DNA of 64,000 nucleotides from Leptasterias polaris (GCA_037783415.1 JAZGTN010000059.1:2294001-2358000), one strand, 5' to 3'. Positions 48,696-62,436 are shown, numbered from the stretch's first letter. Translations and numbers: made by a program. Notes: generated by a model not told the origin, from the sequence alone.

Positions 48696-49012
48696 GGCAT
48701 AGTTTATCTGTCACTCAAAACTACATTTGATAATATTAAATGGTCAGACAGTAGAAGGGTTAACTGTGTACCGGTACATGTACTGTGTACATTGTAGGTG
48801 CATCCACCACATGATACCATATTGTAGGCTGGCATAGTTTCTCCATCATTCAAACCACATTGGATGATATTAAATGGTCAAACAGAAGGAGGATTAACTG
48901 TGTACATGTACTTTGTATAGGCATCCACCACATGATATCATATTGTAGACCAGCATACTTTATCTATCATTGAAAACCACAGTGGATGGTATGAAATGGT
49001 CAGACATTAGGA
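48696..49012 (+). repeat. Roughly 140-bp tandem repeat, 2.4 copies
   Basis: The sequence of words GGCATAGTTT, ATTAAATGGTCA.ACAG, TTAACTGTGTAC, CATCCACCACATGATA and CATATTGTAG recurs in order, starting at about 48,696, 48,829 and 48,951. Copies are diverged, so the array is old. Confidence 0.82.
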
Positions 49013-50538
49013 GTGTTCTAAAAACCATTTAATTGAAAGCGTCAATGACTCGTGGATGTACCCCAAAAGTATCCATAGTTTTCCCAGGCATTAAGATCAG
49101 GTGCTGGAAACACATTTTGGGGTTCTTAATTTCACCTTTTTTTTTTACAAGAAAACTGTCTGGTTTTAGTCTGAGGAATGCAACTTTTCAGCTGATTTTT
49201 TATTTTTTATTTTTTGTATAAACATGTTGAGTGTCATAGAAAACTTGAAAACACTTCACAAAGTTTTTTGGTTTTTTTTTCTCTTAATGTTAATATTAGC
49301 CAAAACAAAGGTACAATCAGGCCTTGCACTTGTGCTTTTTGAAAAGTAGCTCACTAGGCTAGTAAACTGTGCATTCTACTTGCCCCCAGTAAGTTTTAGT
49401 AGCCAAAACTTTGAACATACATGTACATATTGTCATAAAAGTATATTTCAAATGTTTTAATGGCAATTATCACAGGCAGTTTAATGGTTAAATGAATATA
49501 AATTCACACACTCAAAAATAAATTGACAAATTAAAAAAATATATATATTCACATCTGAAAAGTAAGATGAGCATTTTAAGCAAGTAGGTTGCACAGTTTT
49601 TAGTAGCTTTCCGGGAAAGTTGGAAAGTGGTGTTTACTAGCCTGTAGCAGTTTTGACAAGACAATGTATGTGGGCTAGTGTTAAGGATGACCCCTGAACT
49701 TTGCACATTGTACACGTCTTAAGTTTGTAATCATACTGGTTTTGCTCATCCTTTCAACTAGTCCATGATCTCCAAGGTCTTAAACAAAAGTTCCAAAGCA
49801 GTTTATATACTGTTGTTTATCAGCACAAAATTCCACAGATATGTGTACAACCAAAACTCTAAAACTGTTTTTGTGATCATGCTTCCGGTGGCTTCATGAT
49901 GAGTATTTTTAATCACCAGTAAAGATGTGTTTATTTTCATGGCATCGTTGCCCGTGTTCTTCTGTGTGTATGTGTGTGTCCTTGTAACAGCTTTCTGATT
50001 AAACCTCAAATCTGAACTTGAGAACTGCCAGCTGTTCACATCGTTTCAACTTGTTTTCCCGAGAGACAGTTATTGTTAAAGAAACTTGTTTACAGATATT
50101 GGACAAGAGATGGACATTTTGTGTATTGCAGTTTTGCGAGGTTTGCACTCATATATGCACCGTACCAAAAACAAATCAGAATATATTTGCTTGGGTTGTA
50201 TTTGGGAACCTTGTGTTTACAAAAGCACTTGATGAAAATCGGAATTGTAGTTTTGCATTTATTGACACGTTCTAAGAGGAGCATCTCTTCAGTTTTTTCT
50301 TACTTATCTTGTGACTTGCTCCAGCAAAATCCTAAACTTTGACTGACTTTTCAAAGGTGAGATTTTTGGATTTTGAAAATTAAGAATGTTCCCCCAAAAC
50401 ATTTCAGAACTTTCATGTTGTATGGGTCACTTTTTTTATATGCACGATTGAGTGGGCCTTTTATTGACCCAGTTTCACGTGACACCATCATCACAATAAT
50501 CTTGGTTGTGCCATTTTGGGAGTCAATGTCTCTGTGTG

Positions 50539-51419
50539 TACCGTAATTTCTTGCGGATAAGGCGCTCGGCGCATAAGGCACAGTAGCTCAAATTACCCCA
50601 AAAAGATTCAAGGTTTAGCAGATAAGGCGCCCCGCCGCATAAGGCACAACATATCTTTGACAATAAACACGCTCGCCATGCCACATACTGCTTGTACATC
50701 AACACATACAGGGGTCATTGTGATGGTATAAACACACTTACCATAGCGCAAAGAGATCGTTATTTTATAATCACGAAGAAGACTAAAACATCACTTCTAC
50801 TTTTTCATTTTTATTTTGTCCATGTTCGTTTTAAAGATTTTTTCTATAACCATAGCTTTACAGTTTTTCGTTTTACACATTGAGCGCGGGCAGATAAACG
50901 TTTTCCCAACGTTTCCCAATGAATTGGCTGCTAGTCTTCGCTATCTCGCTTGCAAGAACCAACGAACGATAGAGGGCGCTTTCTTAATAATGCTTTCATA
51001 TTAGGAACGTACACCCTCTGTTGGCGAAATTCACGATAAACGACTTGTTTAATAAAGACTAGTACCTGTCATGTGATATCAGTGTACTGTGTGCAGCATT
51101 GATCGTCGTTCATTCGCGACGGTATTGTTATTATTATTGAGGACAGCAGCATGGCCAGTGACTTCGTTCATCGGTAAGTTTTGTCAAAAATGTGAATGGT
51201 GTAGGTTTTATTTTAGTAAAAATGTGACCTGTAGAATTACCCTGGACGAAATAAAGGAACTATTTTGCAGTATAAATGTAAGATTTCACATACATGTAGT
51301 AATCATCACAATGAACTCAATCGAAATCAGATAAGGCGCATCGGAAGATAAGACGCAGTGACTTTTTTTTATCAATGAAAGTCAGATAAGACTCGTCTTA
51401 TCCGCAGGAAATTACGGTA
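50539..51419. mobile_element. TIR element, TACCGTAATTTC family (881 bp), complete
   Basis: The left end is TACCGTAATTTCTTGCGGAT; the right end reverse-complemented is TACCGTAATTTCCTGCGGAT. Both continue AAGRCG. Subterminal GATAAGGCGC and ATAAGGCAC words are repeated at the left, GATAAGACG at the right. TA is shared at the ends. No transposase frame is seen. A decayed relative's left end is at 18493. Confidence 0.85.
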
Positions 51420-51736
51420 ATACAGTGTAGCTGGCCTGACACTTCAATCTTGTAAGGTCCAGGCAGTTTTTGCAGCGTTTAAGAGCACTACATTGGAGGA
51501 AATGTAAATTTGTAGTTGGACAATTTCAAAGGGCACCAAGGCAATGACCAGGGGCATTGAGGCAGTTGCCTCTATAAAGTATCAAGGCTGGTGTAGTGTG
51601 CATTTTAGGCGATGTACAGTATATACACACTTTCCATCATTTTTACATGCAATATAACTTCAAAAATTGCGAGTGTGGCAGGCAGTGAAGTCAATGCCGA
51701 TATTATGTTATACAAAGCATTTTACCTATTTGTTTG

Positions 51737-51756
51737 CCCCCCCCCCCCCCCCCCCC
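51737..51756 (+). repeat. Poly-C tract of 20 bases
   Basis: An uninterrupted C run. Confidence 0.95.
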
Positions 51757-52386
51757 GCCTCTGCTGTGTACTTGTATCACCAGAGAGTTTGTTCCAGTTT
51801 TTCAAATTAAGAAAAGAGATTATAAGAGCTGAATAATAATTAATAATAATGATTAAGCCTCAACAAACAAACTGCCAACATTAATAATCCCCCCCCCAAA
51901 AAAAATGGACAGATTCAAAGAGAAGTTGTCCAACTTATCACGGGTTATTGATATAACTTGACATTGTAGCCACATTGGCTGATGGGTCTGGTTTGGATGC
52001 CAGGCCTGTTGCTCGTCGACCCGGCTGGTCAATACAATTACACAGTTCATTGACACTGACACTGACACTTTCTTAACAGTGATTACTTTTTCCTGAGGGA
52101 TGCCATAGTTAAGCAATGGTCACTCTCTTTAATTCTCAGCAGAAAATAAAGATACATGTACACCTTATATGCTGCTTCATTTTTGCAATCGAGTTTTGCT
52201 GGTTTTTTTTGTTGGTTTTGGGGGGTTTTTTATATCAAAGGGAAAGTCCATAAATGTTTTTGGAAGTTTTTGTCATTCCAATTCTCAAGTTTAAAATAAA
52301 CCCACCATACAACTTCATGTGAAAGTTTAACCTCTGAAAGAAACAAATAAAAAAACATGGCAACATATCAGCTGATATCATCTTTT

Positions 52387-52401
52387 GGGGGGGGGGGGGG
52401 G
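52387..52401 (+). repeat. Poly-G tract of 15 bases
   Basis: A G run followed by TGGTGGTG. Confidence 0.95.
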
Positions 52402-53695
52402 TGGTGGTGTGCCAAGGTAAATGAAACAAACTGTAAAAATACATAATATATTGTAATTATCAAGTTGCATGTTGTACATGTACTTGTATCTGAACAATTT
52501 GGTAATTTTGTGTGTTTTTGTTTGTTAGTTTGTTCAGGTTTTTTTTTTTGGTTGTGTGTTTTGTGTACATGTACAATCATGTCAAACGTATTTTAAGTGC
52601 AGCAAACTAAACTAGAAAAGTGATTAGTGCAGATATTTAAATGATATTTCCTCAACTTCAACAGCATTTCAGAGGAAATATTTCTCTGGAAGACCAGCAC
52701 TGGCTTTGACTTTAGAGTGATAAAGCTTTCATCTTGGATTAATATTATTTACACTCATAAGTTTATTCTTCAAAATGTAATTTGTTTTAGTGAAGTGTTA
52801 AAAGTCAAATGAGGTTGGTTCATGTGTGACTAGAGCTACAAATGCCACTCACGTATCTGACCTCATTTTGGGTCCCTGATCCAGAACTGACACATTCATT
52901 CAAAGAACAAATTTACATTTTTAACTTTCAAGTACAACAATGTAGGTCAATAAACCTTTCAATATTTAAAGAAAATTAGCGATCATTTATTAGAAAAAAA
53001 CATTTCACAGTATGAAGCAGAAGGATGTCCCTTAAAAAAGCAAAAAGTCACTTGTGTAACAGAGAACTCCCCCACAGTATTGTAAAGGTCTTGTGTGGGA
53101 TAATGATGCAGTAGTGCACTTGCATCCATGCAGAAGTTATAAGCAGAACAGCGGAGTTGATGATGAAGTGATTGTGGAGTTGATGATGAAGTGATTGCGG
53201 AGTTGATGATGAAGTGATTGTGGAGTTGAGGCTAAAGTTGAGCAGAACTGTGAAGTTGATGATGAAGTTACATGTATAGTCATGATAGTAGAGTTGAGGC
53301 TGCATGGTTGCAACCACACTGAAGTTTGAGCTGAACAGCAGAGTTGACGATGAAGTTATTTGTAGTCATTATATTGTAGAGTTGAGATTGCATGGTTGCA
53401 TCCACACTGAAGTTTGTGCAGAACTGTGGAGTTGATGATGAAGTTATTGTAGAGTTGAGGCTGTGTAGTTTCATCCATCTAGAGTTTGAGCAGAACTGTG
53501 GAGTTAATGATGAAGTTATAGTCATGATAGTAGAGTTGAGGCTGCATGGTTGCATCCACACAGAAGTTTTCGCAGAACTGTGGAGTTGGTGACAAAGTAA
53601 TAGTCACTAGCGGGATGCCGCGCTTCGCGCGGCACCCGCTAGGTGGGCGCGATTCTTGCACATAAAATGCGACCACGGTGCATGGGGTGGGGGGT

Positions 53696-53882
53696 AATAG
53701 ACCCTTCCCATGAAATATTTAAATTGCACTTCATGCGTGCGCACTTACACTGCTGGTTGGCAAAATGATGGAACATTGCCCCTTTTTGTGTGGGGCTGAT
53801 GGTGGCGTGACGCAGACGCGCTTGTGCAGGGTCTGTACGCATGCGTGAATGTAATTAGCATATTTCATGGGAAGGGTCTATT
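53696..53882. mobile_element. MITE nested in Helitron 1 (187 bp)
   Basis: The left end AATAGACCCTTCCCATGAAA and the right end TTTCATGGGAAGGGTCTATT are perfect inverted repeats for the first 20 bases. Similarity continues into ATAT and ATTAG/TTAAAT. It has no coding capacity. Confidence 0.85.
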
Positions 53883-54957
53883 GGAGAGGATATCGGAGTT
53901 TATAACTTTCAGAATTGGTTTGGTAAATATATTAAAAATCTGTACGCAATGTAGTTATGTCCTAATGATAAAATGTTGAGCATGCAAAAGGTGTTGAGTG
54001 CGGTCGAAGGCGAAGCGTCGCCATCCCTCACCCTTTTCGTCCCCTTTTCTCGACTACGAACTTAAGCATAAGTTGGGGTGTGTTTTAATATTTGGGAAGG
54101 ATATAAAAATGCAATGATGCATGCTTGGCATGATATGTAGGTTTTTGGATATATCAAGACTTTTTGAATATCCAACAAAGGCCTGAGTAATCCATGAAAT
54201 ATATGCTTCAGTGCTCCTAATATTTGTCAAATGTTTGAATTCATGTATAATACTTGATTTCCTTTTTCTTTATTTCTGGATTTCTTTGTGTCTCTATCTC
54301 TTTATTTCTTAAATGTGTCTTTGTTTCTATATTTTCACTTTCTGAATATCCGTGTTTGCCCGTGGTGAACTTTGTATTTTCTCAGTATTCTATTTCATTG
54401 TTTCTGTAATTAGGCCTATTATGTGTTTTTCTGACTCAGTGGTCTGTTTGTCTTTTTATTTGTTTATTTTGTTTATGTTTCGTTATTTCCTTAGTTACAG
54501 GGGGCCTATTATTTATCTCTGATATGTTTCTTGATATCTATTGACGTTTATTTTGTAATGTTTTTATGTCACTATGTTACAGTTGATTTCGATGTTTCTA
54601 TATGTCACTATTTCTGTGTTTTTTTAATTATTTCGGCATGCGTTTGTTTCCGTATTTCGTTCTTCTAGATTTTGTAAATGGTTGATAATACAATGGTTGT
54701 ATTTAGGCCTACATACCACTAAATGCAGGTAACGACTAATATTCGACAATGCTTGTCTTTGTGAATATGATGTTGTTATTCAGTCAATGAGTAGGCCTAA
54801 CGTAAGCAGTCAATTTATGAAAGAAATAATAGGGCCTATAAGGAAAATTTATAAAGGGGACATAGGAGGTCACATCTGCCCAATAAAATGAAATGAGCTG
54901 GAAGAAGACAAAGCATCATTAACAGAAAATATGCAGTACCTGTAGAAATTAGGATTA

Positions 54958-54984
54958 CCCCCCCCCCTCCCCCCCCCCCCCCCC
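54958..54984 (+). repeat. Poly-C tract
   Basis: Ten C, a T, then 16 C, inside Helitron 1. Confidence 0.9.
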
Positions 54985-55364
54985 ATCCACCCATCCCCCT
55001 TTGAGCTGCATTTTAAATCAGTCATCTCGCTATATTAGTATAATAGGCGCGGGGAGACATTGGAACACCAGTGCCAACCCAGTAAGCGGTGTCCGGCAAG
55101 CGAAACTTCCCAGAATGCACAAATGCAATAGCGAACGCAAATTTTAAGACTGGCAAAAACCCCCAATTTATGTTTTGAATATGCGAAATTTTTCCAAAAA
55201 TCAACACCCACAAACCCTCACGCAAGCTCCGCTACAGAATAACCCCGGCGCAAAAAAAACAAAAAAACAAAAAAACATGCCTGACGGGTATGAAACACGC
55301 AAGGGCCGACCAACGCGGGTATCCAGCTGCCGTTGCACACAATCGCAGGTAGAAACATAGCGTT

Positions 55365-55925
55365 GTTCGATCGAAAATAAGGGTACCAGTTATCCCAACA
55401 TGCAAATTTTTTATTGCGTGCATCCTTGAGAAATTACCTTAGTCATGCAGCGCTACTTCTGATTGTTCACTGAAAAGACTCATGGGTCGTTAAAACCGTG
55501 GACTTTCGGTGACACAAAATGCAGTAGATATTAATTGATAAATTATTTAATACCATTTAACTCACAAAACTTGCAACAAATATCTTCTGAAGACAAACAA
55601 CATTAAAACAATCTTGTCGAGAGAGCTGGGAAATTGTGGCGAACACCCAAGACCGAGGTAATAACGGACCAATCAAACGTGAGAAATAATCACACGTGAG
55701 AAAATCGTCGCTGGTACACACTCTCTTTCTAAAGCGTTGTTCGATGGAAAATGAGGGCACCAGTTATCCCAATATGCAAATTGTTTATTGCGTGCATCCT
55801 TGAGAAATTACCTTAGTCATGCAGCGCTACTTCTGATTGTTCACTGAAAAGACTCATGGGTCGTTAGAACCGTGGACTTTTGGGGACACAAAATGCAGTA
55901 GATATTTATTGATAAATTATTTAAT
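55365..55925 (+). repeat. Direct repeat of about 190 bp within Helitron 1
   Basis: GTTGTTCGATCGAAAATAAG and onward (55,364) is repeated as GTTGTTCGATGGAAAATGAG (about 55,736). The copies share AGTCATGCAGCGCTACTTCT and AAAATGCAGTAGATATT. A further block with GTCGAGAGAGCTGGGAAATT follows both. Confidence 0.88.
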
Positions 55926-56450
55926 ACCATTTAAACCCACAAAACGTGCAACAAATATCTTCTGAAGACCAACAACATTAACACAATCTTGTCGAGAGAG
56001 CTGGGAAATTGTGGCGAACACCCAAGACCGAGGTAATAACGGACCAATCACTCGTGGAAAGTCATCACACGTGAGAAAAAAAAGATGGCGACCCAATAAA
56101 AAAGATGGCAGCCCAGCGCAACCTCGTCCTCGAGGGGGCAAGGTCACCGTGCGCAAGCGGACGGTCGGATCTCGCAGCGCCGCGGGGTGGAACTTGGTAC
56201 CGATTTTAATTATATAGATGATAGTAGAGTTGAGGCAGCGTGGTTGCATCCACACTGAAGTTTGATTAGAACTGTGGAGTTGATGATGAAGTCATTTATA
56301 GTCATTATTGTAGAGTTGAGGCTGTGTAGTTACAACCAAGCTAAAGTTTGGGCAGAACTGTGGAGTTGATGATGAAGTTATAGTTATGATAGTAGAGTTG
56401 AGGCTGCATGGTTGCAACCACACTGAAGTTTGAGAAGAACAGCAAAGTTA

Positions 56451-57668
56451 ACTAGACATAATTTTTTGTTGGAAACAAAAAAGAGGTGTTCGGTGTGACC
56501 TCGTGTTTCAAAGAAATGTTATAAACATGTCTGTGTATTAAATATTGTATACTTCTATAGAGTCTTTAGAATGGTGGTTCTAAAGATTTGACCAAACTTT
56601 TTGGATGTAACACATCCCAGCTTGAGTACATGCAAAGTTTCCATTTGATCACCAAAGTTGTTCTGTACATATAGATCTTGTAAAACACTACCTTGGTGGT
56701 GACATAACATGAAAATCGATTACGTCGTGAAAACGTCACTCAACATTATATCCTTGTAGGACCTTCCAAGTCTCATGCAAAATGAAATTCGATTATAGCT
56801 TGCTTTGAACTGAAGATATGTAACTATTGGTCAAGATTTCAAAAATTTGAAAAAAAAAAATTGATGACGTCATCAAGTCGTCACTCTAACTTTAAGTAGT
56901 CAATATCACTGTCTATCAACATGCCAAGTTTCAACTCAGTCAAACTTGTGGTTTTGTAGATACACAGCTTCAAAAAGTAAACCTTTAATGCGATACCACG
57001 TGACACATGATGACGTCATCAATCTAAAAATTCACACATATGTTGTCTGTATGAAGGTTATTATGTATACCAATTTTGAAACGATTATCATAAACTTCAC
57101 CACAGACATCTAGTTAAAGTGTATTTTTAATTGTTTTTAACCTGCCGCTAGAGGGCGCTCTTGACTTTTATGACGTCACTTGTCTTATTTTTTTAAACCA
57201 GACTCTTGCTCGACTATAACACCGTTAAAAAAAACTTCAAAAAGTGTGCCACTTTTAAATTACAAGGCACTTCCTGTTTCTTCCTGTTTCGACCGGAAGT
57301 AGAGGTCATGTGAGGTCACGCACACGACAAAAAATAAAGACCTATATGACCTAAGTATGATCCCGCATAAAACAACCGCCGGTCTCTTAAGTGTGATTTG
57401 TTACAGAATTTCAAAGATTTATTTATTTTTTTCTAAAAACCTTGTAATTTGACACCTGATGACGTCATCATGACGTAAATGAAACGGTTTCGTCTCCTAA
57501 TGGTTATCTAACTATGGTAGAAATTTCAAGTTTATATGAGCTTGGGAAGTGTGCTTTTGTTAGCGGACAAGGGACGAAGAGAAGAAGAATCTGAAGAAGT
57601 AAAAAAAACAAAAAAAAACGAACAATAACAAGAGGTGTTCGGAGCTACGCTCCGCTCCGAACACCTAA
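56451..57668 (+). mobile_element. Non-autonomous Helitron 2 (about 1.2 kb)
   Basis: The 3' end has a perfect 12-bp stem hairpin, GGTGTTCGGAGC (57,633-57,644) with GCTCCGAACACC (57,654-57,665), ending in CTAA (57,665-57,668) and followed by T, as expected for CTRR. The 5' end is placed at ACTAGACATAATTTTTTG, after A at 56450. It has AC where TC is usual, so this end is less certain. The word AGAGGTGTTCGG occurs both near the 5' end (56,482) and at the hairpin (57,631). No helicase frame is seen. It lies in the same minisatellite as Helitron 1, in the opposite orientation. Confidence 0.82.
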
Positions 57669-57919
57669 TGATGAAGTTATAGTCATTATTGTAGAGTTGA
57701 GGCTGTGTAGTTACAACCAAGCTAAAGTCTGGGCAGAACTGTGGAGTTGATGAAGTTGTTGTTGAAGATGTTGTTGAGTTAAGGCTGCATTGATGCATCA
57801 ATGCTGGTTTGAGTAGATTAGCGAAGTTTAAAATAGACAAGTAAGATTTGCAGCTATGCAAGGTGTAGGTGGAAACTGGGTTGGTGGAAACTGGTGTACA
57901 AATTACATCAGACCCTTCT

Positions 57920-58145
57920 TTAAAAATTCCCAGCAAATAAAACCCTGAAGAAAAAAAAACTCAACACCACTGCATGTTCATTAAACACTTTAAATGCAAT
58001 TTTCCTGGGAATAATGAACACTCAGTGTGCTCAGGTAGCCATTGCCCGTGAAAAGCCATTTACCAGGAGTTTGCCTGTGTTAGCAATTCAAATATGAAAA
58101 GGTCCTTTCCCAGGAATTGCACAGGAAATTTGTCAAGTGTAAAAG
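57920..58145. repeat. Dispersed repeat related to 7772 and 16060
   Basis: Shares TTCCCAGCAAATAAAACCC, TTTTCCTGGGAATAATGAAC, ACTCAGTGTGCT, CCAGGAGTTTGCCTGTGT and TTTGTCAAGTGTAAAAG with those stretches. Confidence 0.55.
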
Positions 58146-59353
58146 GGGGCCTTGGTTGGAAAAAGCATGGGGCCTTCATTTTTACTGTTCGAAATGGCGT
58201 GACCACACCATTTCTTCTCAGAACCAACACTTCTCACAATAGTTTTATACATGGCTGTACCTGCAAGTTTACTGCTTTAGTTTTTCTTGTAACAAATGTA
58301 TGCTTAGTATTAATACTATTATCCTTTGTCATTACACAGACAAACATTTTTGGAATGCAAAATGTAACAAGGACAAAATTTGCGAATAGTAAAGATTACA
58401 GCTTTGCAGAAAAAAACACTAAGATGCTTATATTTCCTCTCATTACTTGAATATCATCTGCAAGGAGAATATGTGCAATATTTTCAGCCACATAGCTCTC
58501 TGAAACTGGGTCCCTAAGTTGTTTTTTGTGCAATTGGTGTTAGTATGGTAGGCTGACGTATAGCAGAGTTAATGGTGAGCCTCGTTGCGTTGCTGGGTAC
58601 AGCCAAATGCAGAGGTTGGTTTAACCCTGTGCTCTTAACGTAGATTATCTGTCAGACTCTCTCATGAATAAACCGAACGCTTCCTTGGTGTGAAGTTAGT
58701 TTATGTATCAATCATTAAATGCAAACGAGCACCCAGGATGTCGGTGAGTTTGCGTTGGCTCTAGACGCAGGCACTTCAGACTTGACACTACAAGTGTCAA
58801 AAAATGATGTCAACTGCGCCGACCGGGTCTAGTTCACTTATCAATTCATACAGGGACAGGAGTTAAGTGTATATACACACGCCCGCGGTCCTGCTTTTTT
58901 GTATGCACGTTCAGTTGCCACCACTGTCACTACACTGTACTAGAGTGACATTCTTAGCAATGTAGTGCTAGAGTGCATTTATAGCAAACATTGTTGGGAA
59001 ACATTTTCAGGTTTCGGGGAGAAAATCCTGGGTAAGTTAGTGCTGAGCATATAGGGAGGCCACAGCACAAAAACAACCCAGTCAACAAATTGGCTATTCT
59101 TGCTTACGGGATAGTCAACCCTTGCAGTGTCATGGGGTGGATTAAATCAGCCCAATATTGTACTGGCTGGCTCGATTTCTGCGCTACAGGCTTGAGTGTT
59201 CATACAGTTTGGTCCCTGTGGTTGTTTAACACTCACCACCACAAACCCAACAATATCCAGTTGAGGACTGTATTAGTAAACTGGTCATGATTTACTTAGG
59301 ATCAGGCATTGTACAATAATCAGAGTTATATAGTTTGGGTGAGTTACCATTTA

Positions 59354-59740
59354 GTGGGGTGTCGTGGCCGAGCTGTCTAGCCAATCGAAGTAAGTTTTGA
59401 AAGTTCTAAATGTGGGTACAAATCCTTGCCCTTGAGCAAGGTACTTTATCATAATTGCTTCTCACCACCCATGAGTAAAAATGGGTACCAGTGAGATCAG
59501 GGGAGTAACCTGCAATAGACTGGCATCCTGTCCAGGGGGAATTAAATAGTTTGAATCTCTGTCGTCTGCTCGTCTAGCTGTTGCATTTATACTTTGCCAG
59601 CGTTTCAGTCTTTGAGTTGTATTTAAGCTTTGATTTAGCTTTAGTTTCGTACACTTTTGTTTTTCCATATTCTTTTGACAGTAACAAATTCGTCATTTCC
59701 ATTAATTGTTATTATTATTATTATTATTGTTGTTGTAAAA
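59354..59740 (+). repeat. tRNA-derived SINE (family 2) with (ATT)n tail
   Basis: The head is GTCGTGGCCGAGCTGTCTAG (tRNA-Leu/Ser-like A box), then GTGGGTACAAATCCTTGCCC, TTGAGCAAGGTACTTTATCA, TAATTGCTTCTCACC and a CAGTGAGATC middle. About eight ATT units at 59,708-59,730 probably form the tail. Confidence 0.7.
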
Positions 59741-61242
59741 AAGTGTTAAGGATGTTCTCACAAAGTGGATCTTAATAAACGGGAAAAAAAGTACAACTCA
59801 AACTTGATTTGAAAAAAATTAATTTAAAATATTTTGACCAGGATCTGTTGCTGATTTGTTTGGCTGTCATTTTTGTCAGGCTCGGCTACTTCATTTATGC
59901 GGAAACATCAAAGACTACACCTGCTGGGTCTACTGTTCACATATATTGACATGACATCAACTACATGTGTGATAAGATTTAATCCTTGTACATATCCAGA
60001 GGCAGATGGTTTCCTTTCTAGATCAATCAAAGTCCTCCAGGGATTGGCTCTGGTTTACTTGTTGATAAAAAACATCATAGTTCACTATTTTGTTAAAAAG
60101 ATTATTGGTGTTTGAAGGTGCCATGCAGTCAGTCCTACTGCAGAGTGCAATCTTGTTGAAGTATGTGTGGGGATAAACTTTGTTTGCTAAGGTTTGATGC
60201 CAGAGGGTTGAAATACTCAGACTACAGGCAGAGCATGTAGATTCACATGAACAGATACTTGTTGTATGTCCAGGAGAGCTAACTTGTATACTGTACATGT
60301 TGTAATAACACTAAGATAAGTAAACAATAGTAAACAGAAATGTAGATTGTGAATAAACAGTAGGTTTTAGTGATGCCAAGTGCAAAAAACACATCAGTTG
60401 ATTGTCCTTGGTTTGTTTTTAAAGAGGAGGATATAATAAAGCCCTTTTATTGTGTTTTTTGTTGTTGTTATTACTTTTTTTTTCAAGGAGGCACACTAAC
60501 TAAGAAGTCTAAAATATGGGTAAATTTATTCAATCACCAAAAGATTGTTGCCAAGATGAAGCAAGAGTACATGATAAATTTAGTATTTTGGGGGACACAT
60601 ACAAATGTATAATTTTTGTATATATTTATATTTTTTGACAGACACATCTTCAATAAAGAATTAGGGCTGGGAAAATCAAACTGTGGTGTGTTTCTTTTAC
60701 GTGGCCCGTTATATTTTAGCATATTTTCAACTCTGCAAACAGGCAAACTATTTATTCTTTTTTTGCTTTGTAGAGGAAATTTTTACATTTTAACGAAGTA
60801 ACAAATAATGTTGACTTACATGTACATACATGTAAGTTAAGTTTTCACAAAGTGATTATAATCGCAATTTTAATTCATAATAATTTTGGAGGCTAATCAT
60901 CCGTACTTGCAGCTCAGAAGCTGAATTTTAAGGACGTGGACACAAAGTGGTCGGGCTCGCCTTTGGCGGCTAGCCACGTCTACCCATATATGACCCTGAA
61001 TCAAAGCCAAAAGTGTTTGAATTTTTGAGAGAGAAGAAAACAGGATGGCCCAGAGAAAAACTGTTGTGGCACTCATGTAGGAGAGAACCAATGCATCTCT
61101 TCTCACATACCCTAGCCAAGAATCAAACCAGGGCCACAAAGCACTCGCCACTCATGTCACCATAAACTTTTGAAGTTCAAAGTTTTCTTGCAATTAATAG
61201 CTGTTTATTTGAATTTGGTATATTATTTTTTCTCTGTTCTAG

Positions 61243-61317
61243 GGGAAGATTCTCTGTTCGGAGTTAATGAAACCTACCAACGAGCTTTACTCCACTGGCA
61301 AAGAGCTGCAGCCCAAG
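61243..61317 (+). CDS. SEL1L: SEL1L exon: conserved NET sequon and repeat start
   Basis: With one base from the previous exon it encodes GEDSLFGVNETYQRALLHWQ and RAAAQ, plus one base of a Gly codon. The N-E-T sequon matches human SEL1L GENETYPRALLHW. ALLHW.RAA.QG is the second helix of a Sel1-like repeat. It is only 75 bp, which explains why no long open frame marks it. The acceptor is TCTCTGTTCTAG, the donor GTAGGG. Phases fit both neighbours. Confidence 0.93.

Positions 61318-62436
<1,119 letters not shown>

Larger units (their letters stand above)
53607..56218 (-). mobile_element. Non-autonomous Helitron 1 (2612 bp)
   Basis: Read on the minus strand, the element starts TCTATATAATTAAAATCGG and ends CTAG, with the terminal GC-rich hairpin at 53,607-53,642 (arms CTAGCGGG/CCCGCTAG and TGCCGCGC/GCGCGGCA). 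It sits between A (53606) and T (56219) and has made no target duplication. 5'-TC, 3'-CTRR with hairpin and A/T insertion are the Helitron rules. No Rep-helicase frame exists, so it is non-autonomous. The middle contains a roughly 190-bp block (55,365-55,560) repeated at 55,730-55,925, and a nested MITE at 53,696-53,882. Confidence 0.92.
53150..57790 (+). repeat. Roughly 82-bp minisatellite, split by two Helitrons
   Basis: The unit contains GTAGAGTTGAGGCTGCATGG, TTGCATCCACACTGAAGTTT, GAGCAGAACTGTGGAGTTGA and TGATGAAGTTATAGTCATGA. Blocks lie at 53,150-53,606, 56,219-56,450 and 57,669-57,790. The first block begins with three copies of a 23-bp subunit (GGAGTTGATGATGAAGTGAT plus TGT). The array resumes exactly where it stopped after each inserted element. 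Confidence 0.9.

Noticed and set aside
53048..53592. Frames with NSTITSSSTPQ repeats
   Set aside because: Translations of the 82-bp minisatellite on both strands.
55917..56255. A Rep/helicase fragment in Helitron 1
   Set aside because: The frames are short and Arg/Pro-rich from GC-rich DNA; no helicase or HUH motifs.
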